Part shown: piece after piece, positions 6,298-12,878 of the stretch | Numbering within the stretch: position 1 is the stretch's first letter | How the letters are laid out: each line of letters begins with the position of its first letter | Assembly: GCA_021161685.1 (NCBI GenBank) | Contig: JAGHAD010000047.1 | Span: 1 to 13,115, forward strand | Length of the DNA stretch: 13,115 nucleotides | Direction: 5' to 3' | Source of the DNA: Thermoplasmata archaeon | GTDB lineage: Archaea; Thermoplasmatota; E2; DHVEG-1; B18-G2 | Notes under the pieces: model-generated | The model's database searches: none | Told to the model about the DNA's origin: nothing | Seen by the model: the letters and a program-made list of their open reading frames with translations, nothing else | Made by a program: the position numbers and the translations under genes

Positions 6298-6372
6298 TTT
6301 TGTCGAAGTCAACGAAACGCTTAAGAAATCTATAATCCTATACTTATTCCAAGTAAAGCATGAGGATTTAAT

Positions 6373-7230
6373 ATGGAAGATACAATAAAAGAGCTCGAAA
6401 GAGAAAGAAATGCACTTCAGAAAAGAGCAAACGAACTAAGGAGGAGAAGAGATAAGTTGCATGAAGAATCAAGAAGACTTTGTGAGGAAAGAGACGAGCT
6501 AAATGCCCGGATAAGATCCCTTCGCAACAAGATAAAGGAATACAAGGAGAGAAGAGATGAGCTTAACCGAAGGGTTAAGGAAGCAAAAAAGAAGAGAAAC
6601 GAGTTAAACGAAATCTATGCTAAAGCGAGAAAAAAGCTAAGGGAACTCGAAAGGAAGAGATCGTCAGCACTTGGTGTTAATCCAATGAAATTGAAGAGAA
6701 AGTTGAGGAAGCTTGAGGAGCAACAAATGACACAGCCAATGACCCCGCAGGAAGAGAAGGAGATAATAGAAAAGATATCGAAACTCCATGCCCAACTAAA
6801 GGAACAGGAAAGGATATTGAAAGAGGACGTTGTTCTCAAAAGAGCCTTAGAAGAAGTTGAAATTGCTAGGGAAAGGGCCGAAAAACAGCATGAGAAAGTG
6901 GAAGAGCTTGCGGAGAAGGCGCAGAGAGAGCATGAAAAAATGATTGAGCTTGCGAAGCAATGCGACGCCCTAGTTGAAAAGGTTAACCAGATACAAGAAA
7001 AGATAGTCTTTCTCAAGATAGATGCTGATAAAACCCACAAGAGCTTTATAGAATGTGTTAATAAGATTCATGAGCTGGATAAGAAAATATCCTCGCTTAA
7101 GAAAGAGATGAGGATGAAGGAAAAGACATCTGTGGAGAAAGTCGCTAATGAAATTTTCGAGAGATTCAAGAGAGGAGAGAAATTAAGCACCGAGGACCTG
7201 CTTCTGTTACAAAAAGCTGGTCTCATTTAG
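6373..7230 (+). CDS. Archaeal coiled-coil protein (COG1340-like)
   Basis: A 285-residue, almost entirely helical protein with heptad repeats and very high Glu/Lys/Arg content from residue 1 to about 245. A short break near 98-128 (SALGVNPMK ... QQMTQPMTPQEE) separates two long coils. The last 35 residues (VEKVANEIFERFKRGEKLSTEDLLLLQKAGLI) form a compact helical end that is conserved in this family. This matches the widespread archaeal coiled-coil family in COG1340, whose members are sometimes mislabelled as phosphatase or chromosome-segregation proteins. The molecular function is unknown; I see no ATPase motif, so it is not an SMC. The start ATG follows TGAGGATTTAAT, with GAGGAT as ribosome-binding site. 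It begins a tight run: the aMBF1 gene follows after 10 bp, its ribosome-binding site next to this stop codon. Confidence 0.85.
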   Translation: MEDTIKELERERNALQKRANELRRRRDKLHEESRRLCEERDELNARIRSLRNKIKEYKERRDELNRRVKEAKKKRNELNEIYAKARKKLRELERKRSSALGVNPMKLKRKLRKLEEQQMTQPMTPQEEKEIIEKISKLHAQLKEQERILKEDVVLKRALEEVEIARERAEKQHEKVEELAEKAQREHEKMIELAKQCDALVEKVNQIQEKIVFLKIDADKTHKSFIECVNKIHELDKKISSLKKEMRMKEKTSVEKVANEIFERFKRGEKLSTEDLLLLQKAGLI

Positions 7231-7240
7231 GTGATTTTAG

Positions 7241-7726
7241 ATGCAATGCGAATTGTGTGGAAAAGAAACCCGTTCACTTAAAACTGTTATCATAGATGGA
7301 GTTGAAATGAAGGTATGCTCAGAATGTGCGGTATATGGGAAGGTTGTTGAGAAGAAGAAAGAAATTACCGAGAGAAGTTTATCCGTGCCAAGAAAGAGAA
7401 TCGTGTCGAAGGTCGAGGATGAGATATTCAAGAGTTTTAAGAAAGTTCTCGTCCCTGATTGGAACGAGAAGATAAGAAAAGCCAGGGTGAAGAAAGGATT
7501 GACGAGGGAAGAGTTGGGATCGAAGGTTGGAGAACCAACGGTTGCGATTGCAAAGATGGAGAATGGGGAGCTGAGACCATCAGATGAAACCATAAAAAAA
7601 CTTGAAAAGGTCCTTGGCATAACTCTCCTTCAAGAAGTGGAGGAGGTACACATAGAACCATCCAAGGGAAGATCGGCTTTCACCATTGGAGATCTTATAA
7701 GGATGAGCAGACATAAGGAAGAATAG
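7241..7726 (+). CDS. Archaeal multiprotein bridging factor aMBF1
   Basis: A 161-residue protein with the diagnostic aMBF1 layout. The N-terminal zinc ribbon is C3-x2-C6-G ... C26-x2-C29. A variable basic linker (about 35-65) follows. The XRE/Cro-type helix-turn-helix spans about 72-128, with 'IRKARVKKGLTREELGSKV', 'VAIAKMENGELRPSDETIKKLEKVLGI'. The C-terminal extension is about 30 residues. Eukaryotic MBF1 bridges activators to TBP and also acts in ribosome-collision quality control; archaeal aMBF1 has been reported to associate with the small ribosomal subunit. A strong GGTGAT site overlaps the preceding gene's stop region, 5 bases from ATG. The neighbouring aminopeptidase fits a translation-linked operon. 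Confidence 0.92.
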   Translation: MQCELCGKETRSLKTVIIDGVEMKVCSECAVYGKVVEKKKEITERSLSVPRKRIVSKVEDEIFKSFKKVLVPDWNEKIRKARVKKGLTREELGSKVGEPTVAIAKMENGELRPSDETIKKLEKVLGITLLQEVEEVHIEPSKGRSAFTIGDLIRMSRHKEE

Positions 7727-7757
7727 GCTGTTGCATTTTTCTTAAGAGTGGTAGGAG

Positions 7758-8645
7758 ATGGACGAGGAAGTTTATAAGAAATATAAGCTTGCCGGTAGCA
7801 TAGCGGCAAAAGCAAGGGATTATGGAGCAAATCTAGTAAAGGCGGGAAAAACCCTTCTTGAAGTTGCCGAGAAAGTAGAGAAAAAAATAGAGGAGTTAGG
7901 TGGCAAGCCGGCTTTTCCAGTAAATATATCTATCAACGATGTTGCAGCCCACTTCACACCAAGAAAGAAAGATTCGACAAAGTTCCAGCCTGGAGACGTG
8001 GTGAAGATAGATGTTGGAGTACACATCGATGGATACATAGCTGATACCGCAACGACGGTTGAGGTAGAAACGGATAGATACGGCGAGCTGATCAATGCAT
8101 CGAGAGAAGCTCTTGAAAACGCTATAAAGGCTATTAAAGCTGGGATAAGGCTTAGAGAACTTGGGAAGATCATAAGCGAAACCATCAAGAAGAGAGGTTA
8201 CAGAGCGATAGATAACCTATCCGGTCATAACCTTCAGAGGTACTTGCTACATGCTGGTCTATCCATACCAAACGTTCCAGAGTTTTCGCTTACCAAGCTT
8301 GATGCAGATGAAGTAATAGCTGTGGAACCTTTTGCAACCGATGGCGCAGGGCATGTCATTTCTGGAAAAGAGAGCAACATATACAGGTTAGTGAAGTTTC
8401 CACCAAAGAGCAGAGATAAAACCAGGATATATGCTGGAAAATTAAGGAAACTGTATTCAACCTTACCGTTTGCAGAAAGATGGCTTGAAGGCAAGTTCAC
8501 AAATCCTCATAATTTGCTCGAAGATCTCGTTAGAAAGGGTTATGTCATCTCTTACTCCCAACTTATAGAAAAGGGAAGGGGTATGGTAAGTCAGCATGAG
8601 CATACCGTAATTGTAACGGAAGAAGGGTGTGAAGTGATAACATGA
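7758..8645 (+). CDS. map: Methionine aminopeptidase, type II
   Basis: A 295-residue enzyme that removes the N-terminal methionine from new proteins. All expected dinuclear metal ligands are visible: D85 (VVKIDVG), D96 (IADTATT), H157 (LSGHNL), E190 (IAVEPFAT) and E281 (SQHEHT). The substrate-site histidines H65 (DVAAHFTP) and H165 are also present. The type II insertion (about 195-270) is there, and the length equals archaeal MetAPs (about 295). 'GGKPAFPVNISIN' near 48-60 is strongly family-like. The ATG at 7758 is directly preceded by GGTAGGAG; GTGGT slightly further upstream is the better-spaced site. It is 31 bp after aMBF1 and overlaps the next gene by ATGA. All key residues are intact. 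Confidence 0.95.
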   Translation: MDEEVYKKYKLAGSIAAKARDYGANLVKAGKTLLEVAEKVEKKIEELGGKPAFPVNISINDVAAHFTPRKKDSTKFQPGDVVKIDVGVHIDGYIADTATTVEVETDRYGELINASREALENAIKAIKAGIRLRELGKIISETIKKRGYRAIDNLSGHNLQRYLLHAGLSIPNVPEFSLTKLDADEVIAVEPFATDGAGHVISGKESNIYRLVKFPPKSRDKTRIYAGKLRKLYSTLPFAERWLEGKFTNPHNLLEDLVRKGYVISYSQLIEKGRGMVSQHEHTVIVTEEGCEVIT

Positions 8646-9445
8646 AAAGGGGAAGGAAGGTTAAGATAGCGAGGTTTGAAGAGATGAGATGGAAGGAAAT
8701 TGAAGAGATGGACAAAAAGAAGAGCATAGTTTTTCTTCCGATGGGTTCTCTAGAAGAACACGGTCCGCACTTACCAGTTGGGACAGATCTCTTCATCGCT
8801 GAAGAAATCGTTAAAGAAGTTGCCAAACTTGTTAAGAAGGAAAAACTGAATCCAGTTTTACTGCCATCAATCCCTGTAGCTCCATGTAGCGTTACTTTCG
8901 ATTTTCCGGGAACATTATCGGTAGATGCAAAGTGCATAGAGAACATGGTTTACAACATATCCAAATCTCTTGCCTTGCACAATTTCAGATACCTCGTCAT
9001 TTGCACCTATCACATGGATCCATTCTTTATAAAGGCAATTCATAGAGCAATAAGGAAAGCCCAAGCGAAGTTCGATATAAGGATAGCGGAACCTGGAAGT
9101 TCATATTTCTATGAAAAGAGCGATGAAGACCTGCATGCGGGCGAGCAAGAAACTTCCATTATGCTATACCTCTATCCTCATCTGGTAGATCCTTCTTACA
9201 AATCTTTGAGCAATTTTTCCCTTTCTATTTCGATAAAAGATTTTAGGAAAACTCTGAGGGAGCTTGGTGCAATTAATGGCTATGTTGGCTTTCCATCGAA
9301 GGCTTCCATTGAGCACGGAAAAGAGCTTTTTGAGAAGATCGTAGATTTTTATCTCGAGAACACATTAAAACTCTATAGTGGAGAATATTCTCTCAGCACT
9401 CCAAAGTTCATAAAATTCCTTCCTCTAGTCCTTCAGAGAAGATAG
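8642..9445 (+). CDS. Creatininase-family metal-dependent amidohydrolase with variant metal motif
   Basis: A 267-residue protein. The N-terminal metal motif is typical: 'MGSLEEHGPHLPVGTD' (34-49) gives E38, H40 and D49 with the family's spacing. Later, 'HAGEQETS' (165-172) matches the conserved HAGxxET block. The usual NGHGGN motif is replaced by C121-TYHMDP, keeping a histidine (H124) and placing D126 where creatininase itself has a glutamate metal ligand. The family includes creatininase, mycofactocin MftE and the archaeal deformylase ArfB of riboflavin/F420 synthesis. Nothing here decides between them, and no flavin or F420 genes are nearby. Translation is coupled to map by ATGA (8642-8645), with AAGTGAT as ribosome-binding site. 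Its 3' end overlaps the convergent deoxyhypusine synthase gene by 21 bp. Confidence 0.85.
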   Translation: MKRGRKVKIARFEEMRWKEIEEMDKKKSIVFLPMGSLEEHGPHLPVGTDLFIAEEIVKEVAKLVKKEKLNPVLLPSIPVAPCSVTFDFPGTLSVDAKCIENMVYNISKSLALHNFRYLVICTYHMDPFFIKAIHRAIRKAQAKFDIRIAEPGSSYFYEKSDEDLHAGEQETSIMLYLYPHLVDPSYKSLSNFSLSISIKDFRKTLRELGAINGYVGFPSKASIEHGKELFEKIVDFYLENTLKLYSGEYSLSTPKFIKFLPLVLQRR

Positions 9446-10375
9446 CCTCTCAGCTAGGGCTGCGACCATTATTGGAAAATTTACGGTCGCATCTCCTTCT
9501 ACTGTGATGTGTCTTGCCTTCTCCTTTATCTTGCTCCACGTTATGGCTTCCCTCGTTCGAGCTCCACTTAAGCTTCCGTCATACTCGACTGCAGTGGTTA
9601 GATATATGGCATAATCAAGACCTCCTCTGAATTGATTCCACCATATGACGTGATGCTTTGATATTCCTCCCCCTATAACTATTGCTCCGCTCTTTTTCGC
9701 TTCAAAAACTATATCTGATAAGTCCTGCTCGTCCTTAAGAGAATCTATAACAAAATCTTTGTGCTCCTGATAGAATAGCCATAGCTGCGATCCAACCGCA
9801 CCATCGGTTATTCCAGGCACAAATATAGGTATCTCATTTTTCCATGCCCAGTACAGTATCGATTCCTCTTTTCTTTCCTCATCCTTAAGCATTTCTCCAA
9901 GCTTCCATACCAATTCCTTGGTGGAATACATCTTCCTCTCCTTGTACATCTCACGAAATATGGGTTGCAACCTTTCCTCAATCGCCTTTCCATAGTTTTC
10001 TACGGGTATGAGCACATTTCCCAGCCTATGGATTCCCTTTTTATGAAGCTCCACATCATCCATATAGAAAGATCCATGGAAATAATCTCCCCATACCCTG
10101 GCTAAATCGTGATCCAAGGCTCCGCAGGTTGTGATTATAACGTCGATCCACTTCCTTTTAACAAGCTCTTTCAACACACCTCTCATTCCAGTTGCAACAA
10201 CGCAGGCTGGAAATGATAGGAAAGTTGTACAATCCTTATCCCTGACCATCTCTTCAAGGATATCAACAGCTTCTGCCAGCTTCTTGGCTACAAATCCCCC
10301 TCCTTTTCTCATTTCTCTAACCAGTGAATCGACGCTCATCCGATCTTTTAATACGATATCTTCAACTCTCCTCAT
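9425..10375 (-). CDS. dys: Deoxyhypusine synthase
   Basis: A 316-residue enzyme that transfers the aminobutyl group of spermidine to a lysine of translation factor aIF5A, the first step of hypusine formation, using NAD. The catalytic lysine is K240 in GGGISKHHV (235-243), matching Lys329 of the human enzyme. NAD and substrate motifs are present: TTCGALDHD (82-90), FVPGITDGAVGSQ (185-197), TAVEYDGSLSGAR (261-273) and VEGDATVNFP (292-301). The length is normal for archaea. ATG at 10375 has GAGGAT six bases upstream, overlapping the MEMO stop. It lies 6 bp after the MEMO gene, so the two are one operon. The gene ends 21 bp inside the opposite creatininase gene. Confidence 0.96.
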   Translation of the reverse strand: MRRVEDIVLKDRMSVDSLVREMRKGGGFVAKKLAEAVDILEEMVRDKDCTTFLSFPACVVATGMRGVLKELVKRKWIDVIITTCGALDHDLARVWGDYFHGSFYMDDVELHKKGIHRLGNVLIPVENYGKAIEERLQPIFREMYKERKMYSTKELVWKLGEMLKDEERKEESILYWAWKNEIPIFVPGITDGAVGSQLWLFYQEHKDFVIDSLKDEQDLSDIVFEAKKSGAIVIGGGISKHHVIWWNQFRGGLDYAIYLTTAVEYDGSLSGARTREAITWSKIKEKARHITVEGDATVNFPIMVAALAERLSSLKD

Positions 10376-10381
10376 TTATCC

Positions 10382-11251
10382 TCAGTAAACTATCAATGCG
10401 CCATATCCAACGCAAGACTCTCCAGGCACCACTTCATAAGATGTACCATATTTTAATAACTTTGCATTTCTTGCGCCGAGCTCTCTAACTGCAAATAGCA
10501 TGGCGGCGACGCAACCATAGCCGCACATCGATATTCTTTCACTGTAGACCCTCTCTATCAGCCCCTCTGGATCCATCTCCAAAATCTTATCAATTGCTTT
10601 CTTATCTTGCTCCCTTGCATATTCATCAACACCTTTACCTCTTGGAGGAGAGTTCATGTAATTAAGACCAACGTGAGAAAAGTCGGTACTTGCAATTACC
10701 ACTATTCTTTTATCGCTATCCTTAATAGCTCTGGCTAAGGCTTCTCCAACCTCTTTAGATGTATCAACATCCTGCATCGCCATACAGATTGGGACTATGG
10801 AAAAGTTTTCTTCTATGAATTGCAGAAAGGGCAGCTGGACTTCTATACTGTGCTCATACCTGTGAGCGTTTTCATCCATATCTATGATACCTCCCAAAAG
10901 CTTCTTTGCGATTTCTTCATCTATTGGTACTTTACCAAATGGGGTTTCCCATTCCCCTTTATGGTACAAGGATACACCAGATCCCATACCAGTGTGGTTT
11001 GGTCCAAGAATGATGAACGTATCTGCAAAACCGTCTTCAGCTATCGCCTTATATGAGTGAGCTGCTATCGCTCCAGAATACATGTATCCAGCATGGGGTA
11101 TCACTGCACCTTTAACACCTAGTTTCATTTCTCCCTTCTCTGGTAACGAGCCGGGACCTCTACTATCAATAAAACATCTCCTTATTTCTTCTTTCAGCTT
11201 TTCTCGCGTTCCCGCATAGAACTGACCTGCAGCCGCAGGCTTTCTGAGCAT
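10382..11251 (-). CDS. MEMO-family protein (AmmeMemoRadiSam/class III extradiol dioxygenase-like)
   Basis: A 289-residue protein starting MLRKPAAAGQFY, the standard N-terminus of the family. Putative metal-site residues match human MEMO1: H53 (IPHAGYMYSG), H86 (GPNHTGMG) and C243 (ISMCGYG). Other conserved blocks are EHSIEVQLPFL (133-143) and STDFSH (188-193). Human MEMO1 binds iron or copper; the archaeal reaction is unknown. The AMMECR1 and radical-SAM partners often found with it are not in this window. The frame is open 32 codons further upstream (to 11347), but that part is unlike the family and would overlap the divergent nuclease gene. With ATG at 11251, a TATA-like box (11271-11278) sits 20-27 bp upstream and there is no ribosome-binding site, so the transcript is probably leaderless. 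Deoxyhypusine synthase follows after 6 bp. Confidence 0.92.
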   Translation of the reverse strand: MLRKPAAAGQFYAGTREKLKEEIRRCFIDSRGPGSLPEKGEMKLGVKGAVIPHAGYMYSGAIAAHSYKAIAEDGFADTFIILGPNHTGMGSGVSLYHKGEWETPFGKVPIDEEIAKKLLGGIIDMDENAHRYEHSIEVQLPFLQFIEENFSIVPICMAMQDVDTSKEVGEALARAIKDSDKRIVVIASTDFSHVGLNYMNSPPRGKGVDEYAREQDKKAIDKILEMDPEGLIERVYSERISMCGYGCVAAMLFAVRELGARNAKLLKYGTSYEVVPGESCVGYGALIVY

Positions 11252-11270
11252 GGTTTTAAAAATGAATTTG

Positions 11271-11278
11271 GTAAATAA
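11271..11278 (-). promoter_or_regulatory. TATA-like box of the MEMO-dys operon
   Basis: Minus-strand TTATTTAC, 20-27 bases before the MEMO ATG, the spacing expected for a leaderless archaeal mRNA. It lies next to the inverted repeat at 11281-11293. Confidence 0.4.
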
Positions 11279-11280
11279 GT

Positions 11281-11293
11281 TTTCGTTGCGAAA
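11281..11293. promoter_or_regulatory. Candidate shared operator between divergent promoters
   Basis: TTTCG-TTG-CGAAA is a perfect 5-bp inverted repeat with a 3-base spacer. Its centre (11287) is about 12 bp from the centre of each flanking TATA-like box, so it covers the BRE position of both promoters. A dimeric regulator bound here could control MEMO-dys and the nuclease gene together. The arms are short, so chance is a real alternative. Confidence 0.35.
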
Positions 11294-11294
11294 C

Positions 11295-11302
11295 TTTTTA
11301 AG
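11295..11302 (+). promoter_or_regulatory. TATA-like box of the nuclease gene
   Basis: TTTTTAAG, 24-31 bases before the ATG at 11326. No ribosome-binding site precedes that ATG, so a leaderless transcript is likely. Confidence 0.45.
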
Positions 11303-11325
11303 ATTCGTGCATAGATACCCAATGG

Positions 11326-12201
11326 ATGAGATTGGTTGGGGCTTCAATTTGCATAGTCATGTTAATTCTTGCTCTCTCGGGATGCATTAGAGAAGAATGG
11401 GTACCAATTTATGGAATCAAGTACAAGGTAAAGGTTGTCCATGTCATAGATGGAGATACGATAGATGTGATTTTACCAAACGGAAGCGTTGGGAGAATAA
11501 GGTTACTTGGCATTGACACTCCAGAAACAAAGCCCGATAGAAACAGGATAAACGAGTACGATAATATAATGGATACCGAAGCCCTCGCTAGATGGGGGCT
11601 TGAAGCAAAGAACTTTACAAAAACATGGATCGAGAATAAAACCATAAAGATTCAATTTGATAAATTGGCTGGCTTTAAGGGCTATTACGGAAGATGGCTC
11701 GCATATGTTTATACATTGAATGGTACAGATTTCAATGCCGAGCTTTTAGCAAGAGGATACGCAAGGGTATATGTTGAGGGGGAGTTTCAGAAGAAAGAAG
11801 AATACCTTAAGCTGGAAAAGAAAGCTATCGACAACAAAACTGGATTATGGTCATGCATGCTCAAAAGAGGAATTATCATAGCATATGTTCACTACAACGC
11901 AAAGGGAGACGATAGGTACAACCTAAACGATGAATATGTGATCATTGGAAATAATGAAAACTACAGCATAGATCTCACGGGATACACATTGAAAGATGAA
12001 GCAAACCACACCTTTCTCTTTCCAAAAGGTTTCATCATCAAAGGTAAAGGATTGGTAACAATTTACACTGGATATGGAGCCAATACAGATGATGAGCTTT
12101 ACTGGGGGAGTGATTATCCGATATGGAACAATGATCATGATACCGCAATTCTGATGGATGCAGAAGGAAGAATTGTCGATACTTACACTTGGTATTCATA
12201 A
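11326..12201 (+). CDS. Secreted lipoprotein-like thermonuclease (SNase) with C-terminal lamin-tail domain
   Basis: A 291-residue protein in three parts. A hydrophobic N-terminus ends in LALSGC (15-20), a lipobox-like motif with C20 as the likely lipidation site, so the enzyme is probably held outside the membrane. Residues about 31-180 are a staphylococcal-nuclease domain with all catalytic residues by alignment: D44 (VIDGDTIDV), R59, D64 and E67 (RLLGIDTPET), and R123 (YYGRWLAYVY). Residues about 183-291 form a lamin-tail (LTD) beta domain: 'DEYVIIGNNENYSIDLTGYTLKD', 'HTFLFPKGFIIKGKGLVTIYTG', 'DTAILMDAEGRIVDTYTW'. It should cut DNA or RNA outside the cell with Ca2+; the LTD may bind nucleic acid or the surface. 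The gene is divergent from MEMO and overlaps the HD-domain gene by 6 bp at its end. Confidence 0.92.
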   Translation: MRLVGASICIVMLILALSGCIREEWVPIYGIKYKVKVVHVIDGDTIDVILPNGSVGRIRLLGIDTPETKPDRNRINEYDNIMDTEALARWGLEAKNFTKTWIENKTIKIQFDKLAGFKGYYGRWLAYVYTLNGTDFNAELLARGYARVYVEGEFQKKEEYLKLEKKAIDNKTGLWSCMLKRGIIIAYVHYNAKGDDRYNLNDEYVIIGNNENYSIDLTGYTLKDEANHTFLFPKGFIIKGKGLVTIYTGYGANTDDELYWGSDYPIWNNDHDTAILMDAEGRIVDTYTWYS

Positions 12202-12756
12202 CTTTTTCAGACCCTGCCACCACTCTAGGCACTTCTTTTTCATAAGTATTTCCAACAGCTCCCTTGCAGACTTAGTTTTCAACCTTTTGGATATTTTCTC
12301 TATCCAATCCATTGCGGATTCATATCCAATTTCCACATATTCTTTTGCGGTAAAGGCCATCTCCAACAAATCCGCATCCTTTGCAATGACACCAGCCTTT
12401 TCATCCTGATGTTCAAACTTTCTCCATATGTTGAAAATATCCTCTCCAATCTTCCCAAGTTTTCCCGTTTGTTCCTTTACCGCTCTCTCTTCATCTGCAC
12501 CGACATACCTCCTGGCGACCTTGTGCAGGTCTCCGATTCTGCATTCTGCAATATCATGAAATACCAAAGCGGTGCATATCTCCTCTGGATTCTCATAGCC
12601 TTCTAACTTTGCCAGTATGTAACCTATCTGGGCAGCCCTCAACGAATGCTCCGCAACGCTTTCTGGCTTTTCAACTCCACATAGTCTCCACCCTTCGTGT
12701 CTTATTCTTCTGAGCTGACCCATCTCGCATAGGAATTTACAAATCTCTTCTTCCAT
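12196..12756 (-). CDS. HD-domain phosphohydrolase (HDDC2/YfbR-like 5'-nucleotidase)
   Basis: A 186-residue protein with the full HD signature: H37 (PESVAEHSLR), H67-D68 (ALVFHDIAECRIGD), E71 and D76, and a distal aspartate in KDADLLEM (D127 or D129). The layout and length match YfbR/HDDC2 proteins, which remove the 5'-phosphate from deoxynucleoside monophosphates in a metal-dependent reaction; the exact substrate cannot be read from sequence. The C-terminal 40 residues are helical and basic. GGGAGGA sits three bases before the ATG, one of the strongest ribosome-binding sites in the window. It lies 16 bp after tRNA-Pro on the same strand, so a transcript running on from the tRNA is possible, although a tRNA gene is normally processed separately. 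Confidence 0.88.
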   Translation of the reverse strand: MEEEICKFLCEMGQLRRIRHEGWRLCGVEKPESVAEHSLRAAQIGYILAKLEGYENPEEICTALVFHDIAECRIGDLHKVARRYVGADEERAVKEQTGKLGKIGEDIFNIWRKFEHQDEKAGVIAKDADLLEMAFTAKEYVEIGYESAMDWIEKISKRLKTKSARELLEILMKKKCLEWWQGLKKL

Positions 12757-12772
12757 GTTCCTCCCTTAATCA

Positions 12773-12845
12773 TGGGCCCGCCGGGATTCGAACCCGAGTT
12801 ACCAGCGCCCCAGGCTGGAAGGATGCCAAGCTACCCCACGGGCCC
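12773..12845 (-). tRNA. tRNA-Pro (anticodon GGG)
   Basis: Read on the minus strand, a 73-base cloverleaf. The acceptor stem GGGCCCG pairs with CGGGCCC, followed by discriminator A; CCA is not encoded. The D arm contains GGGGTAGCTTGGCATCC. The anticodon stem CCAGC/GCTGG closes the loop CTGGGGC, giving anticodon GGG (12809-12811) for codons CCC and CCU. The T arm is TCGGG-TTCGAAT-CCCGG. There is no intron. A T-rich TATA-like stretch (CTTTTTATT on minus, about 12859-12867) lies just upstream. Confidence 0.95.
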
Positions 12846-12878
12846 CTTAAAAGAGGAATAAAAAGAACGTTCAAAAAG

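Noticed and set aside
6615..7040. 141-codon Ser/Phe-rich minus-strand frame inside the coiled-coil gene
   Set aside because: This is the expected antisense image of a Lys/Glu-rich coding region; composition is biased and no start signal is visible.
6373..7230. SMC/Rad50-like or phosphoserine phosphatase assignment for the coiled-coil gene
   Set aside because: There are no Walker motifs and no HAD-type DxDx(T/V) motif; the whole protein is coiled coil.
11252..11347. 32-codon N-terminal extension of the MEMO gene (open frame to 11347)
   Set aside because: The extension is unlike the family, crosses the putative promoter and would overlap the divergent nuclease gene; MLRKPAAAGQFY at 11251 is the standard family start.
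12773..12845. The GC-rich palindromic GGGCCC ends considered as a terminator or attachment site
   Set aside because: They are the two strands of the tRNA-Pro acceptor stem; no integrase gene or partial tRNA copy is in the window.
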